A stretch of 64,000 bases of DNA from an uncultured Planctomycetota bacterium (GCA_903847315.1 CAINDG010000013.1:1-64000), one strand, 5' to 3'. Shown: positions 20,955-31,343, numbered from the stretch's first letter. The notes: generated by a model from the letters alone, not told the origin. Translations and numbers: made by a program.

Positions 20955-22417
20955 CGAATATAGATTACAAAATTATTGTTGGACTGGAAATTCACGTGCA
21001 GATGGCCGCGAAAACGAAGATGTTCTGCGGCTGCGAATTGGCATTTGCTGCCGAGCCGAACAGCAAAGTTTGTCCGGTTTGTCTCGGATTGCCGGGTGCG
21101 CTGCCTGTGATGAACAGGAAAGCAGTCGAATTTGCAATCCTTACGGCAACAGCACTTAACTGCAAGGTCGCGGAATTTACCAAATGGGACAGAAAAAGTT
21201 ATTATTACCCCGATTTGCCGAAAAATTATCAGATAAGCCAGTACGATTTGCCGATTGGGTCAAACGGCTTTATAGAAATTCCTGTTCCCGGCGGAGCAAC
21301 AAAAAAAATCCGTATTCGCAGGGTACATCTTGAAGAGGATGCCGGGAAAAATATTCATACCGCAGGACCTTTTTCGCAGGTTGACCTTAACAGGGCCGGC
21401 ACCCCGCTGATGGAAATTGTAACTGAGCCGGATTTAAATAACGCCGAAGAGGTAAAATCTCTGGCGATTGAATTGCAGCGGATTGTGCGATTCCTCGGTG
21501 TTTCAGAAGCGGATATGCAAAAGGGGCATATGCGTTTTGAACCAAATGTTAATCTCCACATTAAAAAAGACAACAACGAGTACAAAACGCCGATTACGGA
21601 AGTTAAAAATCTTAACAGCTTTAAGGCACTTGAAAAAAGTGTGGCATTTGAGGCACGAAGACAGCTCGATAATTTTCTCGAAACCGGCGAATGTTTACAG
21701 AGTGGCAACAAGAAGACCTTCGGCTGGGATGATATAAAAGAGGTTACGGTTCTGCAGAGAGAAAAAGAAGAGGCGCATGATTACCGTTATTTTCCCGACC
21801 CTGACCTTGTGCCGGTGGTAGTAAATGAAAAGTGGCTCAGTCAAATAAATAGCAGAATTTGTGAATTGCCGTTGGGTATGCAAAAACGCTTTGTAAGTGA
21901 TTATAGTTTAAGCGATTATGACGCAGGCGTATTGACATCTGATAAAGCGACAGCGGATTTTTTTGACAGTTCCGTAAAAGCCGGCGGCGATGCAAAAAGG
22001 ATTTGTAATTTTATCACACAGACCGGCCTGAAGATTGCCAATGAAAAAGGATGTAGTGTCGCAGAACTTGGCGTAGAGCCGGACAGGCTCGCGGAACTTG
22101 CGAAAATGGCAGACTCCGGACAGGTAAGTGCGACTGCCGCTGTTACGATTTTTGTGGAAATGACACAAAGCAAAGAACAGCCCGGCCGGATTGCTGAAAA
22201 ACTGAATCTTATACAGAAAAGCGACGCAGGTGAGCTTGAGAAAATTGTTGATGAGGTTATCGCAGCAAATCCGCAGGCAGTTGAGGATGCGAAAAGCGGC
22301 GATAAAAAAAGCAAAAAAGCTCATGGCTTCTTAATGGGGCAGGTAATGCAAAAAACAAAGGGGACAGCAAATCCGCAGGTAGTAGCGAAAATTCTGGCTT
22401 CGAAACTGAAAATTTAA
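20951..22417 (+). CDS. gatB: Asp/Glu-tRNA amidotransferase subunit B
   Basis: VGLEIHVQMAAKTKMFCGC, CPVCLGLPGALPVMN, YYYPDLPKNYQISQYD, C-terminal GatB/YqeY tail. Confidence 0.96.
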   Translation: MTNIDYKIIVGLEIHVQMAAKTKMFCGCELAFAAEPNSKVCPVCLGLPGALPVMNRKAVEFAILTATALNCKVAEFTKWDRKSYYYPDLPKNYQISQYDLPIGSNGFIEIPVPGGATKKIRIRRVHLEEDAGKNIHTAGPFSQVDLNRAGTPLMEIVTEPDLNNAEEVKSLAIELQRIVRFLGVSEADMQKGHMRFEPNVNLHIKKDNNEYKTPITEVKNLNSFKALEKSVAFEARRQLDNFLETGECLQSGNKKTFGWDDIKEVTVLQREKEEAHDYRYFPDPDLVPVVVNEKWLSQINSRICELPLGMQKRFVSDYSLSDYDAGVLTSDKATADFFDSSVKAGGDAKRICNFITQTGLKIANEKGCSVAELGVEPDRLAELAKMADSGQVSATAAVTIFVEMTQSKEQPGRIAEKLNLIQKSDAGELEKIVDEVIAANPQAVEDAKSGDKKSKKAHGFLMGQVMQKTKGTANPQVVAKILASKLKI

Positions 22418-23067
22418 TCTACCGCTTTTTTCTGTAAAACTTTATCTTCGGTACCGTTAAGAATTCTCTTCATATTACTGCGGTGAAGAAATATTACAAG
22501 CGAACATAAAATTACCGCTGCCAAAATCAGCGGCCAGAGGATATTGAAATGCCAATTATTAAGAGTCATCGTGAGAATAATCATTATCACTGGAAAAGCC
22601 GCAGCGGCGATAACGGAACCAAGCGAGATATATTGCCAGATAAGAACTATGGTTGCCCATAACATAAAGACGATAATGCCGGGGATTGCGTAATAGGGCC
22701 AGATGCCCATGACGACGCCGAAACTTGTTGCGACGCCTTTTCCGCCTCTGAATTTAAGATAAAACGGGAAAATATGACCGAGGATTGCAGCAACGCCGAC
22801 CGCCAGCCAAACGGCAAGACTGGCTGATGTGGCAGGTTCTGAAAGGACAAGGAATCGTGCGGCAAAACTCGGCGCAAAGCCTTTAAGAAAATCGAGCAGA
22901 AAGCAAAAGTACGCCCATTTTTTGCCGCAGGCGCGGGCAAGATTGGTTGCGCCCAGATTGCCCGATCCGATTGTGCGGAGGTCCAAACCGTGCGCCTTGG
23001 CAATCAACATCGCAAAAGAGATTGAACCGATAAGATAAGAAATAATAATTAAAACAGCAGCTTTCAT
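22414..23067 (-). CDS. plsY: Acyl-phosphate glycerol-3-phosphate acyltransferase
   Basis: YLIGSISFAMLIA, GSGNLGATNLAR, GHIFPFYLKFRGGKGVATSFG. Confidence 0.95.
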   Translation of the reverse strand: MKAAVLIIISYLIGSISFAMLIAKAHGLDLRTIGSGNLGATNLARACGKKWAYFCFLLDFLKGFAPSFAARFLVLSEPATSASLAVWLAVGVAAILGHIFPFYLKFRGGKGVATSFGVVMGIWPYYAIPGIIVFMLWATIVLIWQYISLGSVIAAAAFPVIMIILTMTLNNWHFNILWPLILAAVILCSLVIFLHRSNMKRILNGTEDKVLQKKAVD

Positions 23068-24266
23068 TTCGGTGTCCTGTTTTTGAGTATCTCATCGTAT
23101 AACGCAAGGAGTTTTTTGCAGTGTGTCTGGATTGAAACCTTCGATTTGATATCATCATCCTGAATCGCCTTTTTTGCGGTGGCAATGGTTTCACTGCTGC
23201 AAAAATATCTCATTGCTTCAGCCAGTGAGTCGATATCGTCCGGCGAATCGAAGATTTTGCCGTGCTTGTCAGCCGTGAACAAATCGACTGCGCCATTATA
23301 TCTGGTTGTTATTACCGGTTTGTCTGCTGCCAGCGATTCGAGTATGAATCTGCTTGACGGGTCGTAATAAGTCGGCAGCACTGCAACATCGGCCACATCA
23401 ATGGGGGTTTGAATATTTGGCGTAGGGCCGAGAAAGATTATTCTATTTTCGATTTGTAATTTGCGAGCAAGCCGGAGGTAACCTGCCGCTGAATCTCTTC
23501 CTGCTATGACCAGATATGGCGGCCTTTTAGTCAGTTTATCCGTCAGGATTTGCATTGCCCTGATAAGAGAATCAAGTCCTTTGAGCCTGAAATTATTTGC
23601 GGCAAAAAAGAAAAGCACAGGTTCATCAGCCTCTTTGAGGTTGAAGTTTGAAAGTATATGCCAGCGAAGTTTATCGCTTCGGGTTTTGTCTGTGTCCCGG
23701 GTCAATTTGATTCCATTGGGTATAACGCGGATTTTTTCGTCCGGCAGATTGTAATATTTCTTGAATTGTGTTTTTACGTATTCGCTCAGCGCAGCGACTA
23801 TAGGACCATTTTCTTTTTTGCACAGTTTCTTTTCGCAATGGGCAAGAATAGTTCTTCTTGTGTTTGCAAAACTGGTAATAAGTTTTAAAAATCTTGTGGC
23901 AGCGTTATTGTAGCTTGCTGCATTGCGGATGGCCGCTTCGGGATAGCTGCCGCCTCTGGGCTGATAAACATCTGCAAAAGCGAAAGGAAGCGTGCTATGG
24001 ATTATATCGTATTGGTTTTCCTCGAGGTGCGCAAGAATCGCTTTTCGAAAATTTCTCAAGGCGATTCGCTTTTGGGTATTGCCGCACAAAACTTTTACTC
24101 GATGAGATTGCATAGCGCCCGTGGCCGCGAGAATTTTTACATCGACATCTAAAAGCGACATTGCCGCTGCAAGCTCGAAAACGCTCTTCTCGGCTCCGCC
24201 TAAAGTTATGTTCGCTCGTTCTGTTATTATCGCAAGTTTCATAATTTTAATTTTCAAACGGCACAA
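23064..24266 (-). CDS. GT4 family glycosyltransferase (WaaG-like)
   Basis: N-terminal MKLAIITERANITLGGAEKSVFELA after an upstream extension; VIPNGIKL; DVAVLPTYYDPSSRFILESLAADKPVITTRYNGA. Confidence 0.88.
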   Translation of the reverse strand: MCRLKIKIMKLAIITERANITLGGAEKSVFELAAAMSLLDVDVKILAATGAMQSHRVKVLCGNTQKRIALRNFRKAILAHLEENQYDIIHSTLPFAFADVYQPRGGSYPEAAIRNAASYNNAATRFLKLITSFANTRRTILAHCEKKLCKKENGPIVAALSEYVKTQFKKYYNLPDEKIRVIPNGIKLTRDTDKTRSDKLRWHILSNFNLKEADEPVLFFFAANNFRLKGLDSLIRAMQILTDKLTKRPPYLVIAGRDSAAGYLRLARKLQIENRIIFLGPTPNIQTPIDVADVAVLPTYYDPSSRFILESLAADKPVITTRYNGAVDLFTADKHGKIFDSPDDIDSLAEAMRYFCSSETIATAKKAIQDDDIKSKVSIQTHCKKLLALYDEILKNRTPK

Positions 24267-26091
24267 CTCTGCCGTGTTTTTTATCGTGCTTTGCCATTAT
24301 TTCAGCTTTTGATTTTATCTTTTTTATAATTATTTTATCGCGCATCGTCAATTTTTTCTTTTCGCAATACGCAAAATAGAACCGCATACGGTCGGTTTTC
24401 GAGAAATATTTTGCTGATGCCGAGTAATAAAGCTGAGCAATGTCCTTTATACGATACTTTTGAGAAAAAACAATGGGCTTAAATACCCTGTTAAGGTCTA
24501 TCAGTGTAAATTGTCCCTGAGAATTGCAGAATATATGACAAAGATATAAATCTCTGTGCCGAAAACCAGTGGCGTGAAATTTTCTTATAAATTCTGCGAG
24601 GTTTTCGATAAAATTTTCTCTTACTACCGGCAGTTTTTCTTCAAGACTGAACGAATCAGGGATTTTTTCGGTTATTACAAAGCTTCTTCTTTCAAACAAG
24701 CCTTCCCATTCCTCGCCATAAGCTATTGTTTTGGCGGTACTTATGCCAAACTTTCGCAGGTTTTCAGCTGGCTCAAAATCGCAGCCCATTGTTGATATTT
24801 TTTTTCGCCTCGTCAGCCAGTTTTTCAATTGTGTTAATTTCGGGATGTTCTGATATCGCTTTAAAAACAGAGTCGTTTTGGGATTATCTGTATCAAACAT
24901 TATTCTTTCGCGAAATTCTGCCAGGTTTGGTTTGGTCAGATTTTTGCCGCGGGAAAAATTAAAAACATCATCCATATTTTGCAGCCCCAGCCGTTTGAAA
25001 CAATCGACAAAATCGCTGCGGACGAAAAAGCTGGGAGCGATATTTACAAATTCATTCGTTTTTTTGCCCCCGGCAAGAATTTTTTCAGCGGTCTTGCAGA
25101 CAATCTCAGCAGTTATAGATTCCATACAATAGTGCCTGTCTTTTTTGCATACAGCTTTATCGCACGGAGCACAGGGAACATCAGCGACGATTTTCGTTTC
25201 GTCGGCACAATTATTTTCAGTCCATTGAGGATTATTCGGCCCGAAAAGCGTTATAACCTTTCGGCCGAGAGCGATAGCGATATGGCGAGGGCCGGTGTCG
25301 TTGGTGATTACAAGCTGAGCAAACGAAAAAAGAGCTTTTAGTTGTCCCAATGTGACAGGATTTTCACCAAGGTTTATAATTGGTTTATTTGCCGAAGAGC
25401 AGATTTTTTCTGCAATTTGTGTTTCCCGTTTGTCGGGACTTACCGAAACGAATACATTGGCTGAGAATTTTTCAACGAGAAAATCAACGACTTTCGCAAA
25501 TCTCTCCTCAGGCCAGAGCTTGCTCGGCCCGAACGCTCCGCCCGGCACGAGGATTACAAGGGGATTTTGGCCATTTAATTTTTTGCCGAACTTCTCAAGA
25601 ACTATTTTTTTATCATTTTCATCGACATAAAGTTCAGTTTTTCTATTTGAGGTGTCACTGTTAAGCCGTGAAGCGATTGTCAGATAATAATCAACCGCTG
25701 AAAGCGGCTTGAAACGGAAAAAGCTGATTTTTGGCGGAACGAGTTTGTCCGTTAGAAAAATACCTCTGCCGTCTCTTGCGTATCCTATGCGAGTTTTGAT
25801 GCCGGCCCAGAATACAGCAAGAGCCGAGGCGAAGGAATTTTTCAGCAAAATTACGGTATTGAAATTATATTTTTTAAGTTCCCCGGCAATTGCAAAGGGA
25901 TTTTTTGACTTGAGAGTTATCCACTCATCGGCAAACGGGCAGCCGGCCAGTACCTCGGCAACGGTTTTGTTTGCGCAGAAAAAGATTTTGTCATTTTTGA
26001 ACAGATTTCTGATGCAGCGAAGCGTCGGCGTTGCCATTACAGCGTCGCCCATTGGTGAAGGCAGCCAGACTAATATATTTTGACAGCTCAT
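24247..26091 (-). CDS. Fusion: lipopolysaccharide heptosyltransferase II (WaaF-like) + WaaP-type LPS core kinase
   Basis: N-term LVWLPSPMGDAVMATPTLR ... TNDTGPRHIAIALGRKVITLFGP; C-term FIRKFHATGFRHRDLYLCHIF...LIDLNRV kinase motifs. Confidence 0.87.
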   Translation of the reverse strand: MSCQNILVWLPSPMGDAVMATPTLRCIRNLFKNDKIFFCANKTVAEVLAGCPFADEWITLKSKNPFAIAGELKKYNFNTVILLKNSFASALAVFWAGIKTRIGYARDGRGIFLTDKLVPPKISFFRFKPLSAVDYYLTIASRLNSDTSNRKTELYVDENDKKIVLEKFGKKLNGQNPLVILVPGGAFGPSKLWPEERFAKVVDFLVEKFSANVFVSVSPDKRETQIAEKICSSANKPIINLGENPVTLGQLKALFSFAQLVITNDTGPRHIAIALGRKVITLFGPNNPQWTENNCADETKIVADVPCAPCDKAVCKKDRHYCMESITAEIVCKTAEKILAGGKKTNEFVNIAPSFFVRSDFVDCFKRLGLQNMDDVFNFSRGKNLTKPNLAEFRERIMFDTDNPKTTLFLKRYQNIPKLTQLKNWLTRRKKISTMGCDFEPAENLRKFGISTAKTIAYGEEWEGLFERRSFVITEKIPDSFSLEEKLPVVRENFIENLAEFIRKFHATGFRHRDLYLCHIFCNSQGQFTLIDLNRVFKPIVFSQKYRIKDIAQLYYSASAKYFSKTDRMRFYFAYCEKKKLTMRDKIIIKKIKSKAEIMAKHDKKHGRVVPFEN

Positions 26092-26106
26092 CGTTCGCCG
26101 GTTCCA

Positions 26107-27102
26107 TCATAGGTCTTTATGCATGACATAAAGCGTTAGTGCTATGAGCTGAAAGACCATTGCAAAGCCGATAGCCGTAAAAACAGCGTCATCTTTCCCA
26201 GTTGGTGATAGTTTATACCATATAGCCACAACGAGACAGAACGCCACAAGGACCTGCAGAATTCCCGCGACAAGTTTCATCGCTGAAAATTCGCTGAACT
26301 GTGCGTTTCTATGATGGCTTTTAAGCAGAAGTTTAATGTCCTCCAGCAATTGCTCTGTTTTGTTGGCTGTTATTTCCGGCGGATTAGAAGTTTCTACCGC
26401 CTGAGGTTGTTCAATCTGAATTTTATCTTCGGGCATCTGCTGTACAGGTGGTTGTTCAGGTTTTACTTCCGGAGCAGTTTGCTGCGGACTTTCGGCCTGT
26501 ATTGTCGGCGGTGGTGCAGACTGCTGCGAAACAGGCTTTCGTGTAAGTTCCCGCTTAACCACGTTGACCGCTTCCCGCAGATTTATTACCTCAAAATCGG
26601 GGTCCGGGTCTGTGGGCTTTTTTACGGGCGGTTTTGTATGTGATTTTATAAGAATTGTCCGGCAGTCCGCCGCTTTTCCCGCGGCAACATCCCTGTAATC
26701 ATTGCCTATCATCCAGGAATTTCTCAGGTCGATTTGCATTTCCTTCGAGGCGGCAAGGAGCATTCCGGGTTTTGGTTTTCGCCAGTCGCTGTCTTTTCGA
26801 TATTTCTGAATCGCTCCATCGGGATGATAAGGACAGTAATATATTCTATCCAAATAGGCATTTTGCTCGGCGAGGAGTTGTTTTAATCTTTCGTGTATCT
26901 GTGCCAGTGCCTGTTCGGTGATAAGGCCGCGGGCGATGCCGGACTGGTTTGAGATAACGATGAGTTTATAGCCCATTTTTCTAAGCTCGACAAGCGCCTG
27001 CGCCACCGCGGGAACAAGCTTTACCTGTTCGGCGCTGTTTATATAGCCGGTATCCTCGATAATCGTATCGTCCCTGTCGAGAAATATTGCTTTATCAGGC
27101 AT
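26107..27102 (-). CDS. gmhB: D-glycero-D-manno-heptose 1,7-bisphosphate phosphatase with Pro/Gln-rich linker and C-terminal TM segments
   Basis: AIFLDRDDTIIEDTGYI; YYCPYHPDG; WMIGNDYRDVAAGKAADCRTILI; tail VAGILQVLVAFCLVVAIWYKL and AVFTAIGFAMVFQLIALTLYVM. Confidence 0.88.
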   Translation of the reverse strand: MPDKAIFLDRDDTIIEDTGYINSAEQVKLVPAVAQALVELRKMGYKLIVISNQSGIARGLITEQALAQIHERLKQLLAEQNAYLDRIYYCPYHPDGAIQKYRKDSDWRKPKPGMLLAASKEMQIDLRNSWMIGNDYRDVAAGKAADCRTILIKSHTKPPVKKPTDPDPDFEVINLREAVNVVKRELTRKPVSQQSAPPPTIQAESPQQTAPEVKPEQPPVQQMPEDKIQIEQPQAVETSNPPEITANKTEQLLEDIKLLLKSHHRNAQFSEFSAMKLVAGILQVLVAFCLVVAIWYKLSPTGKDDAVFTAIGFAMVFQLIALTLYVMHKDL

Positions 27103-27111
27103 AAATGCTTC

Positions 27112-27678
27112 CTAAGTAAACTGTTTCTCCACCAGATTACATATAATATGATAAGCTATTTGATGCATTTCCTGCACAGCGTAAGAATTATCATTTGGCG
27201 CACAAAAACAGACATCCGCGATTTTTTCAAGCTGGCTGTTTATTTTTCCGGTAAAGGCAATAACTTTTGCTCCGCGTTTTTTGGCAAGTTTAGCAGCCTT
27301 TATAACATTTGGACTGTTGCCGCTGGTTGATAATGCCCAGAGGCAGTCCTGTTTTTTTACAAGTCCTTCGACCTGTTTTGCGAAAATATAATCAAAGCCG
27401 TAATCATTGGCGATGGAAGTTATAACCGAACTGTCGGTAGAAAGAGCCACGGCCGGCAGCGATTTTCTGTCTTTCAGAAATCTTCCGATAAGTTCTCCTG
27501 CGATATGCTGAGCGTCGGCTGCGGAACCGCCATTGCCGCAAATATAGATTGTACCGCCTTTTTCAATGCACTTTATTATTGTCTTTGCGGCTTTTTCGAT
27601 TGTTCCGATACCGCTTTGTTCGAGCTTTTCAAGCATTCTGCAATGATCTGTCAGCGTTTTTTTAATAAGTTCTTTCAT
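27112..27678 (-). CDS. gmhA: Phosphoheptose isomerase (SIS domain)
   Basis: GTIYICGNGGSAADAQHIAGELIGRF; ALSTSGNSPNVIKAA. Confidence 0.93.
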   Translation of the reverse strand: MKELIKKTLTDHCRMLEKLEQSGIGTIEKAAKTIIKCIEKGGTIYICGNGGSAADAQHIAGELIGRFLKDRKSLPAVALSTDSSVITSIANDYGFDYIFAKQVEGLVKKQDCLWALSTSGNSPNVIKAAKLAKKRGAKVIAFTGKINSQLEKIADVCFCAPNDNSYAVQEMHQIAYHIICNLVEKQFT

Positions 27679-29174
27679 TTTTTCTTCTCCTTCGTCAGCG
27701 ATTTCATTTTTTCTATGGTGCTGGTGGAGCTTTTTCCTTCTACCAGCGGAGCAAGTATGACTTTCCCGCCGATAGACTCGATAAATTCTCTGCCGACAAC
27801 GCCTTTTTCTGCCCAGTCCTGTCCCTTAACAAGAACATCGGGCCTAACCTTTTTGATTGTATTCAGCGGGTCAGGTTCGTCGAAGATTACGATATAATCA
27901 ATAGTTTCAAGTGCGGAAAGAACCGCAGCCCTGTCGAGTTGGTTGTTAATCGGCCTGTCGGTACCTTTTATGACTTTAACGCTTTTGTCGCTGTTAAGCG
28001 CCAGAACTACTATATCGCCCTGTTTTTTGCAGAAACTAAGAAATTCGATATGTCCTCTGTGCAGAACGTCAAAACAGCCATTGGTGAAAACAATTTTTTG
28101 TTTGAGGCCTTTGTGCCATTTTAGCTGGTTTGTAAGCTGGTCGATACTCTTGAGTTTTGTGCCGCTTTTCTGTTTTCTGCTTATAAGTTCATTTATTATT
28201 TCATCTACGGAAACTGTCGCGGTGCCGAATTTTTCGACTTCAATACCGCCCGCGATATTGCATATTTCAACTGCCATTTTATAATCGACTCCTGCCGCTA
28301 TTGTCACGGCAAGCGCAGCAAGCACCATATCGCCTGCTCCGGTAACATCATAAACTTTTCGCACTACTGTCGGAATATGCTGTTCGATGGAGTTTGTTTT
28401 CAGGTATGCGCCTTCTTTGTCGAGAGTTATTATAACGGCATCGAGATTAAGCTTTTTAATAAGAATCGCCGCTGCTTTGGCGGCATCGTCAATTGTTTTT
28501 ATGTTAATTCCTGATGCTGCGGATGCCTCAAGGCGGTTGGGTGTAATTGCCGAGGCGCCGGCGTATTTTGTAAAGTCCGCTTTTGGAGCAGGGTCAATCA
28601 GAACCTTTTTGCCTGCCGATTTAGCGAGTTTAATCAGGCTCTTGCAGAAGTTTTCCTCAAATAATCCTTTATTGTAGTCCTGCAGACAGACGATATCAAC
28701 CTGCGGCAGCTTCTTTTCGTAAAGGTCGAGAAGTTTTTTATATACCTGGTCGTTCAATAGTTCGTCTTTTTCCTCATCGACTCTTAATAACTGCTGCGGA
28801 TGGATATGCTGAGCAAGGCCGACAAATCTTTGTTTTGTGATTGTGGGCCTGTCTGTGACTTCGACAAGACCTGATATATCAGCACCGATACTTTTAAGCA
28901 GCATTCGGAGTGTTTCTCCGTTTATATCTTTTCCGATCGTTCCCAGGCACAGCGTTTTTGCTCCCAGCGCGGTAAGGTCTGCCGCGACTGAAGCCGCTCC
29001 GCCGGGGCGGTATTCTCTGCTGACGACTTTCAGAACAGGCACAGGCGCTTCGGGGCTTATCCTGAGAGCGTCGCCATAAACATAAACATCGAGCAAAAAA
29101 TCTCCCGCCAGCAGCACCTTTGGTGAGCCGAGGTTCTGAACAATATTTATCAGTTCGTCATACATATTTTGCAA
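27675..29174 (-). CDS. hldE: Bifunctional heptose-7-phosphate kinase/heptose-1-phosphate adenylyltransferase
   Basis: PfkB kinase motifs (PGGAASVAADL, DVTGAGDMVLAAL) plus nucleotidyltransferase FTNGCFDVLHRGHIEFL. Confidence 0.94.
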   Translation of the reverse strand: MQNMYDELINIVQNLGSPKVLLAGDFLLDVYVYGDALRISPEAPVPVLKVVSREYRPGGAASVAADLTALGAKTLCLGTIGKDINGETLRMLLKSIGADISGLVEVTDRPTITKQRFVGLAQHIHPQQLLRVDEEKDELLNDQVYKKLLDLYEKKLPQVDIVCLQDYNKGLFEENFCKSLIKLAKSAGKKVLIDPAPKADFTKYAGASAITPNRLEASAASGINIKTIDDAAKAAAILIKKLNLDAVIITLDKEGAYLKTNSIEQHIPTVVRKVYDVTGAGDMVLAALAVTIAAGVDYKMAVEICNIAGGIEVEKFGTATVSVDEIINELISRKQKSGTKLKSIDQLTNQLKWHKGLKQKIVFTNGCFDVLHRGHIEFLSFCKKQGDIVVLALNSDKSVKVIKGTDRPINNQLDRAAVLSALETIDYIVIFDEPDPLNTIKKVRPDVLVKGQDWAEKGVVGREFIESIGGKVILAPLVEGKSSTSTIEKMKSLTKEKKK

Positions 29175-30246
29175 GAGCCTTATCTATAAGAGCGATAATA
29201 TTTTCCTGTCCGTCAATAAACTCAAGTTCAATCATCAGGGCGGCAAACGGTATTTCAAATTTATCAATACACAAAAGGGCCGTTTTTACCCAGTCCTTAT
29301 GCGTTGTAAGAACGATTTCCGCCTGCTTATACCTGGCGTCTTCATAAATAGCCGCGATATCGGCGTCAGTATATCTGTGGTGGTCATTATATACTTTTGT
29401 ACCCACAATGTTAAGAGCCATATCCGACAAGGTCTGAAAAAATGAATTCGGGTTGCCGATACCGCAAAAGGCGTAAATTTTCCTGCCTGCCAGCTCATTT
29501 AACGGCATTTGGCTGTCTTTTATGAGCTTTATACACAGCGGCTTATGAACCGCGGCGGTGAAAACAATATCAGGTTTAATCTGCGATATTCTTTTTTTAA
29601 TTTCGTCGATTTTTTCCGGGCTGTTCTGATTAGATCGCGTAATTACGACTGCATCTGCTCTTTTGAGCGAATCGAGAGGCTCTCTCAGCAGGCCGGCCGG
29701 CAGAAGTTTTTCGTAGCCGAACGGCTCGGTCGCATCGACAGCGACAATATCGACATCTCTTGCAAGTTTTCGATGCTGAAAACCATCGTCCATAATCAGC
29801 AGTTTCGCGTTATATTCGTTTATCGCTTTTTCAGCGCCGGCTATTCTGTCGGGATTGACTATAATTTTTGTTTCTTCTGCCGCCTTTGCGAGCATCGCAG
29901 GCTCATCGGCGAAAACAGAATCTTTAATTTTATAGCCTCTTGTAAGCACAGCGGTTTTGATATTCCGGTCGGTGAAATAATTACACAGCCAGGCGACCAG
30001 CGGCGTTTTGCCTGTCCCGCCAGTAGTGATATTGCCGATGCTTACCACTGCGGCCGGAACTTTTGCGGTTTTTAAAATTGACTTGTCATAGAGCCGATTT
30101 CGCAAGGTAACGGCAAGGCGGTAGAAAAATGAAAACACGACCAGCATCCATCGCAATAGTCTAAAGCTGAAAGATGGATTTTTTGATGTAACTAATGTTC
30201 TCCAAAAAGTTTCTCTCAAATAATCCCGCCGCAGGCGGCTCCACAA
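29158..30246 (-). CDS. lpxK: Tetraacyldisaccharide 4'-kinase
   Basis: VVSIGNITTGGTGKTPLVAWL; LIMDDGFQHRKLARDVDIVAVD. Confidence 0.93.
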   Translation of the reverse strand: MWSRLRRDYLRETFWRTLVTSKNPSFSFRLLRWMLVVFSFFYRLAVTLRNRLYDKSILKTAKVPAAVVSIGNITTGGTGKTPLVAWLCNYFTDRNIKTAVLTRGYKIKDSVFADEPAMLAKAAEETKIIVNPDRIAGAEKAINEYNAKLLIMDDGFQHRKLARDVDIVAVDATEPFGYEKLLPAGLLREPLDSLKRADAVVITRSNQNSPEKIDEIKKRISQIKPDIVFTAAVHKPLCIKLIKDSQMPLNELAGRKIYAFCGIGNPNSFFQTLSDMALNIVGTKVYNDHHRYTDADIAAIYEDARYKQAEIVLTTHKDWVKTALLCIDKFEIPFAALMIELEFIDGQENIIALIDKALAKYV

Positions 30247-30263
30247 ATTTTAAATTTTCAATT

Positions 30264-31343
30264 TTAACTTTTAATTTTCTTTATTATCGCGTCGGCCATT
30301 TGGCTTGTCCCAACGGCAGTCGGGTCGTTCCTGTCGGCTTTCATATCGTAAGTTACATCTTTGCCCTGTGCAATGACATCTGCGACCGCTTTTTCGAGTT
30401 TGTCTGCTTCTGTTATTTTGCCAATATGGCGAAGCAGCAAAACGCCGGAGAGAATTAACGCACAGGGATTGACTTTATTCTGGCCGGCATATTTGGGTGC
30501 GCTGCCGTGAGTAGCCTCGAAGATTGCGCCTTTGTCGCCGATGTTCGCGCCCGGCGCAACGCCCAGTCCGCCGACGAGACCTGCGCACAGATCGCTGAGA
30601 ATATCGCCGTAAAGGTTCGGCAGAACCAGCACATCATAAAGCTCCGGTTTTTGTATGAGCTGCATACACATATTGTCAACGATGCGGTCTTCAAATTCGA
30701 TGTCGGAGTATTTCTTCGCTATCTCTCTACTAATCTCAAGCCAAAGACCATCGGTGTATTTCATTATGTTTGCTTTGTGAACGCTCGTTACTTTTTTTCT
30801 TTTATTTTTTCTGGCGTATTCGAAGGCGAAACGAACTATCTTTTCCGTTCCTTTTACAGAGATAGGTTTAATGCTTATTCCGGCGTCATTACCGATTTTT
30901 CTTTTATTATGTTTATTCAGCCAGTTGATAAGTTCGATTGTGTCGTCCTTGCCTTTTTCGAATTCGATACCCGCATAAAGGTCTTCAGTATTTTCGCGCA
31001 CAATCACAAGGTCGATATTGGAATATCTGCTTCGCACTCCTTTATAGCTTTTGCAGGGTCTCAGGCAGGCGTAAAGTTCCAGTTCCTGTCTTAAGAAGAC
31101 ATTTATGCTCCTAAACCCTGTTCCAACAGGTGTTGTAATTGGGGCCTTTAAGCCGACGCCGTTTTTTCTTACCGAATCAATAGTTGTCTGCGGCAGAGGC
31201 GTACCGGTTTTAGCCATAATATCGACGCCGGCCTCGGCCAATTCCCATTTTATATCGGAGCCAGTCGCATCAATGCATCTTCTCGCTGCCTCGGCGATTT
31301 CCGGCCCAATGCCATCGCCTGTAATCAGTGTTACGGTTGTCAT
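30264..31343 (-). CDS. Isocitrate/isopropylmalate dehydrogenase family (NAD-dependent isocitrate dehydrogenase-like)
   Basis: [73 protein letters not shown]. Confidence 0.9.
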   Translation of the reverse strand: MTTVTLITGDGIGPEIAEAARRCIDATGSDIKWELAEAGVDIMAKTGTPLPQTTIDSVRKNGVGLKAPITTPVGTGFRSINVFLRQELELYACLRPCKSYKGVRSRYSNIDLVIVRENTEDLYAGIEFEKGKDDTIELINWLNKHNKRKIGNDAGISIKPISVKGTEKIVRFAFEYARKNKRKKVTSVHKANIMKYTDGLWLEISREIAKKYSDIEFEDRIVDNMCMQLIQKPELYDVLVLPNLYGDILSDLCAGLVGGLGVAPGANIGDKGAIFEATHGSAPKYAGQNKVNPCALILSGVLLLRHIGKITEADKLEKAVADVIAQGKDVTYDMKADRNDPTAVGTSQMADAIIKKIKS

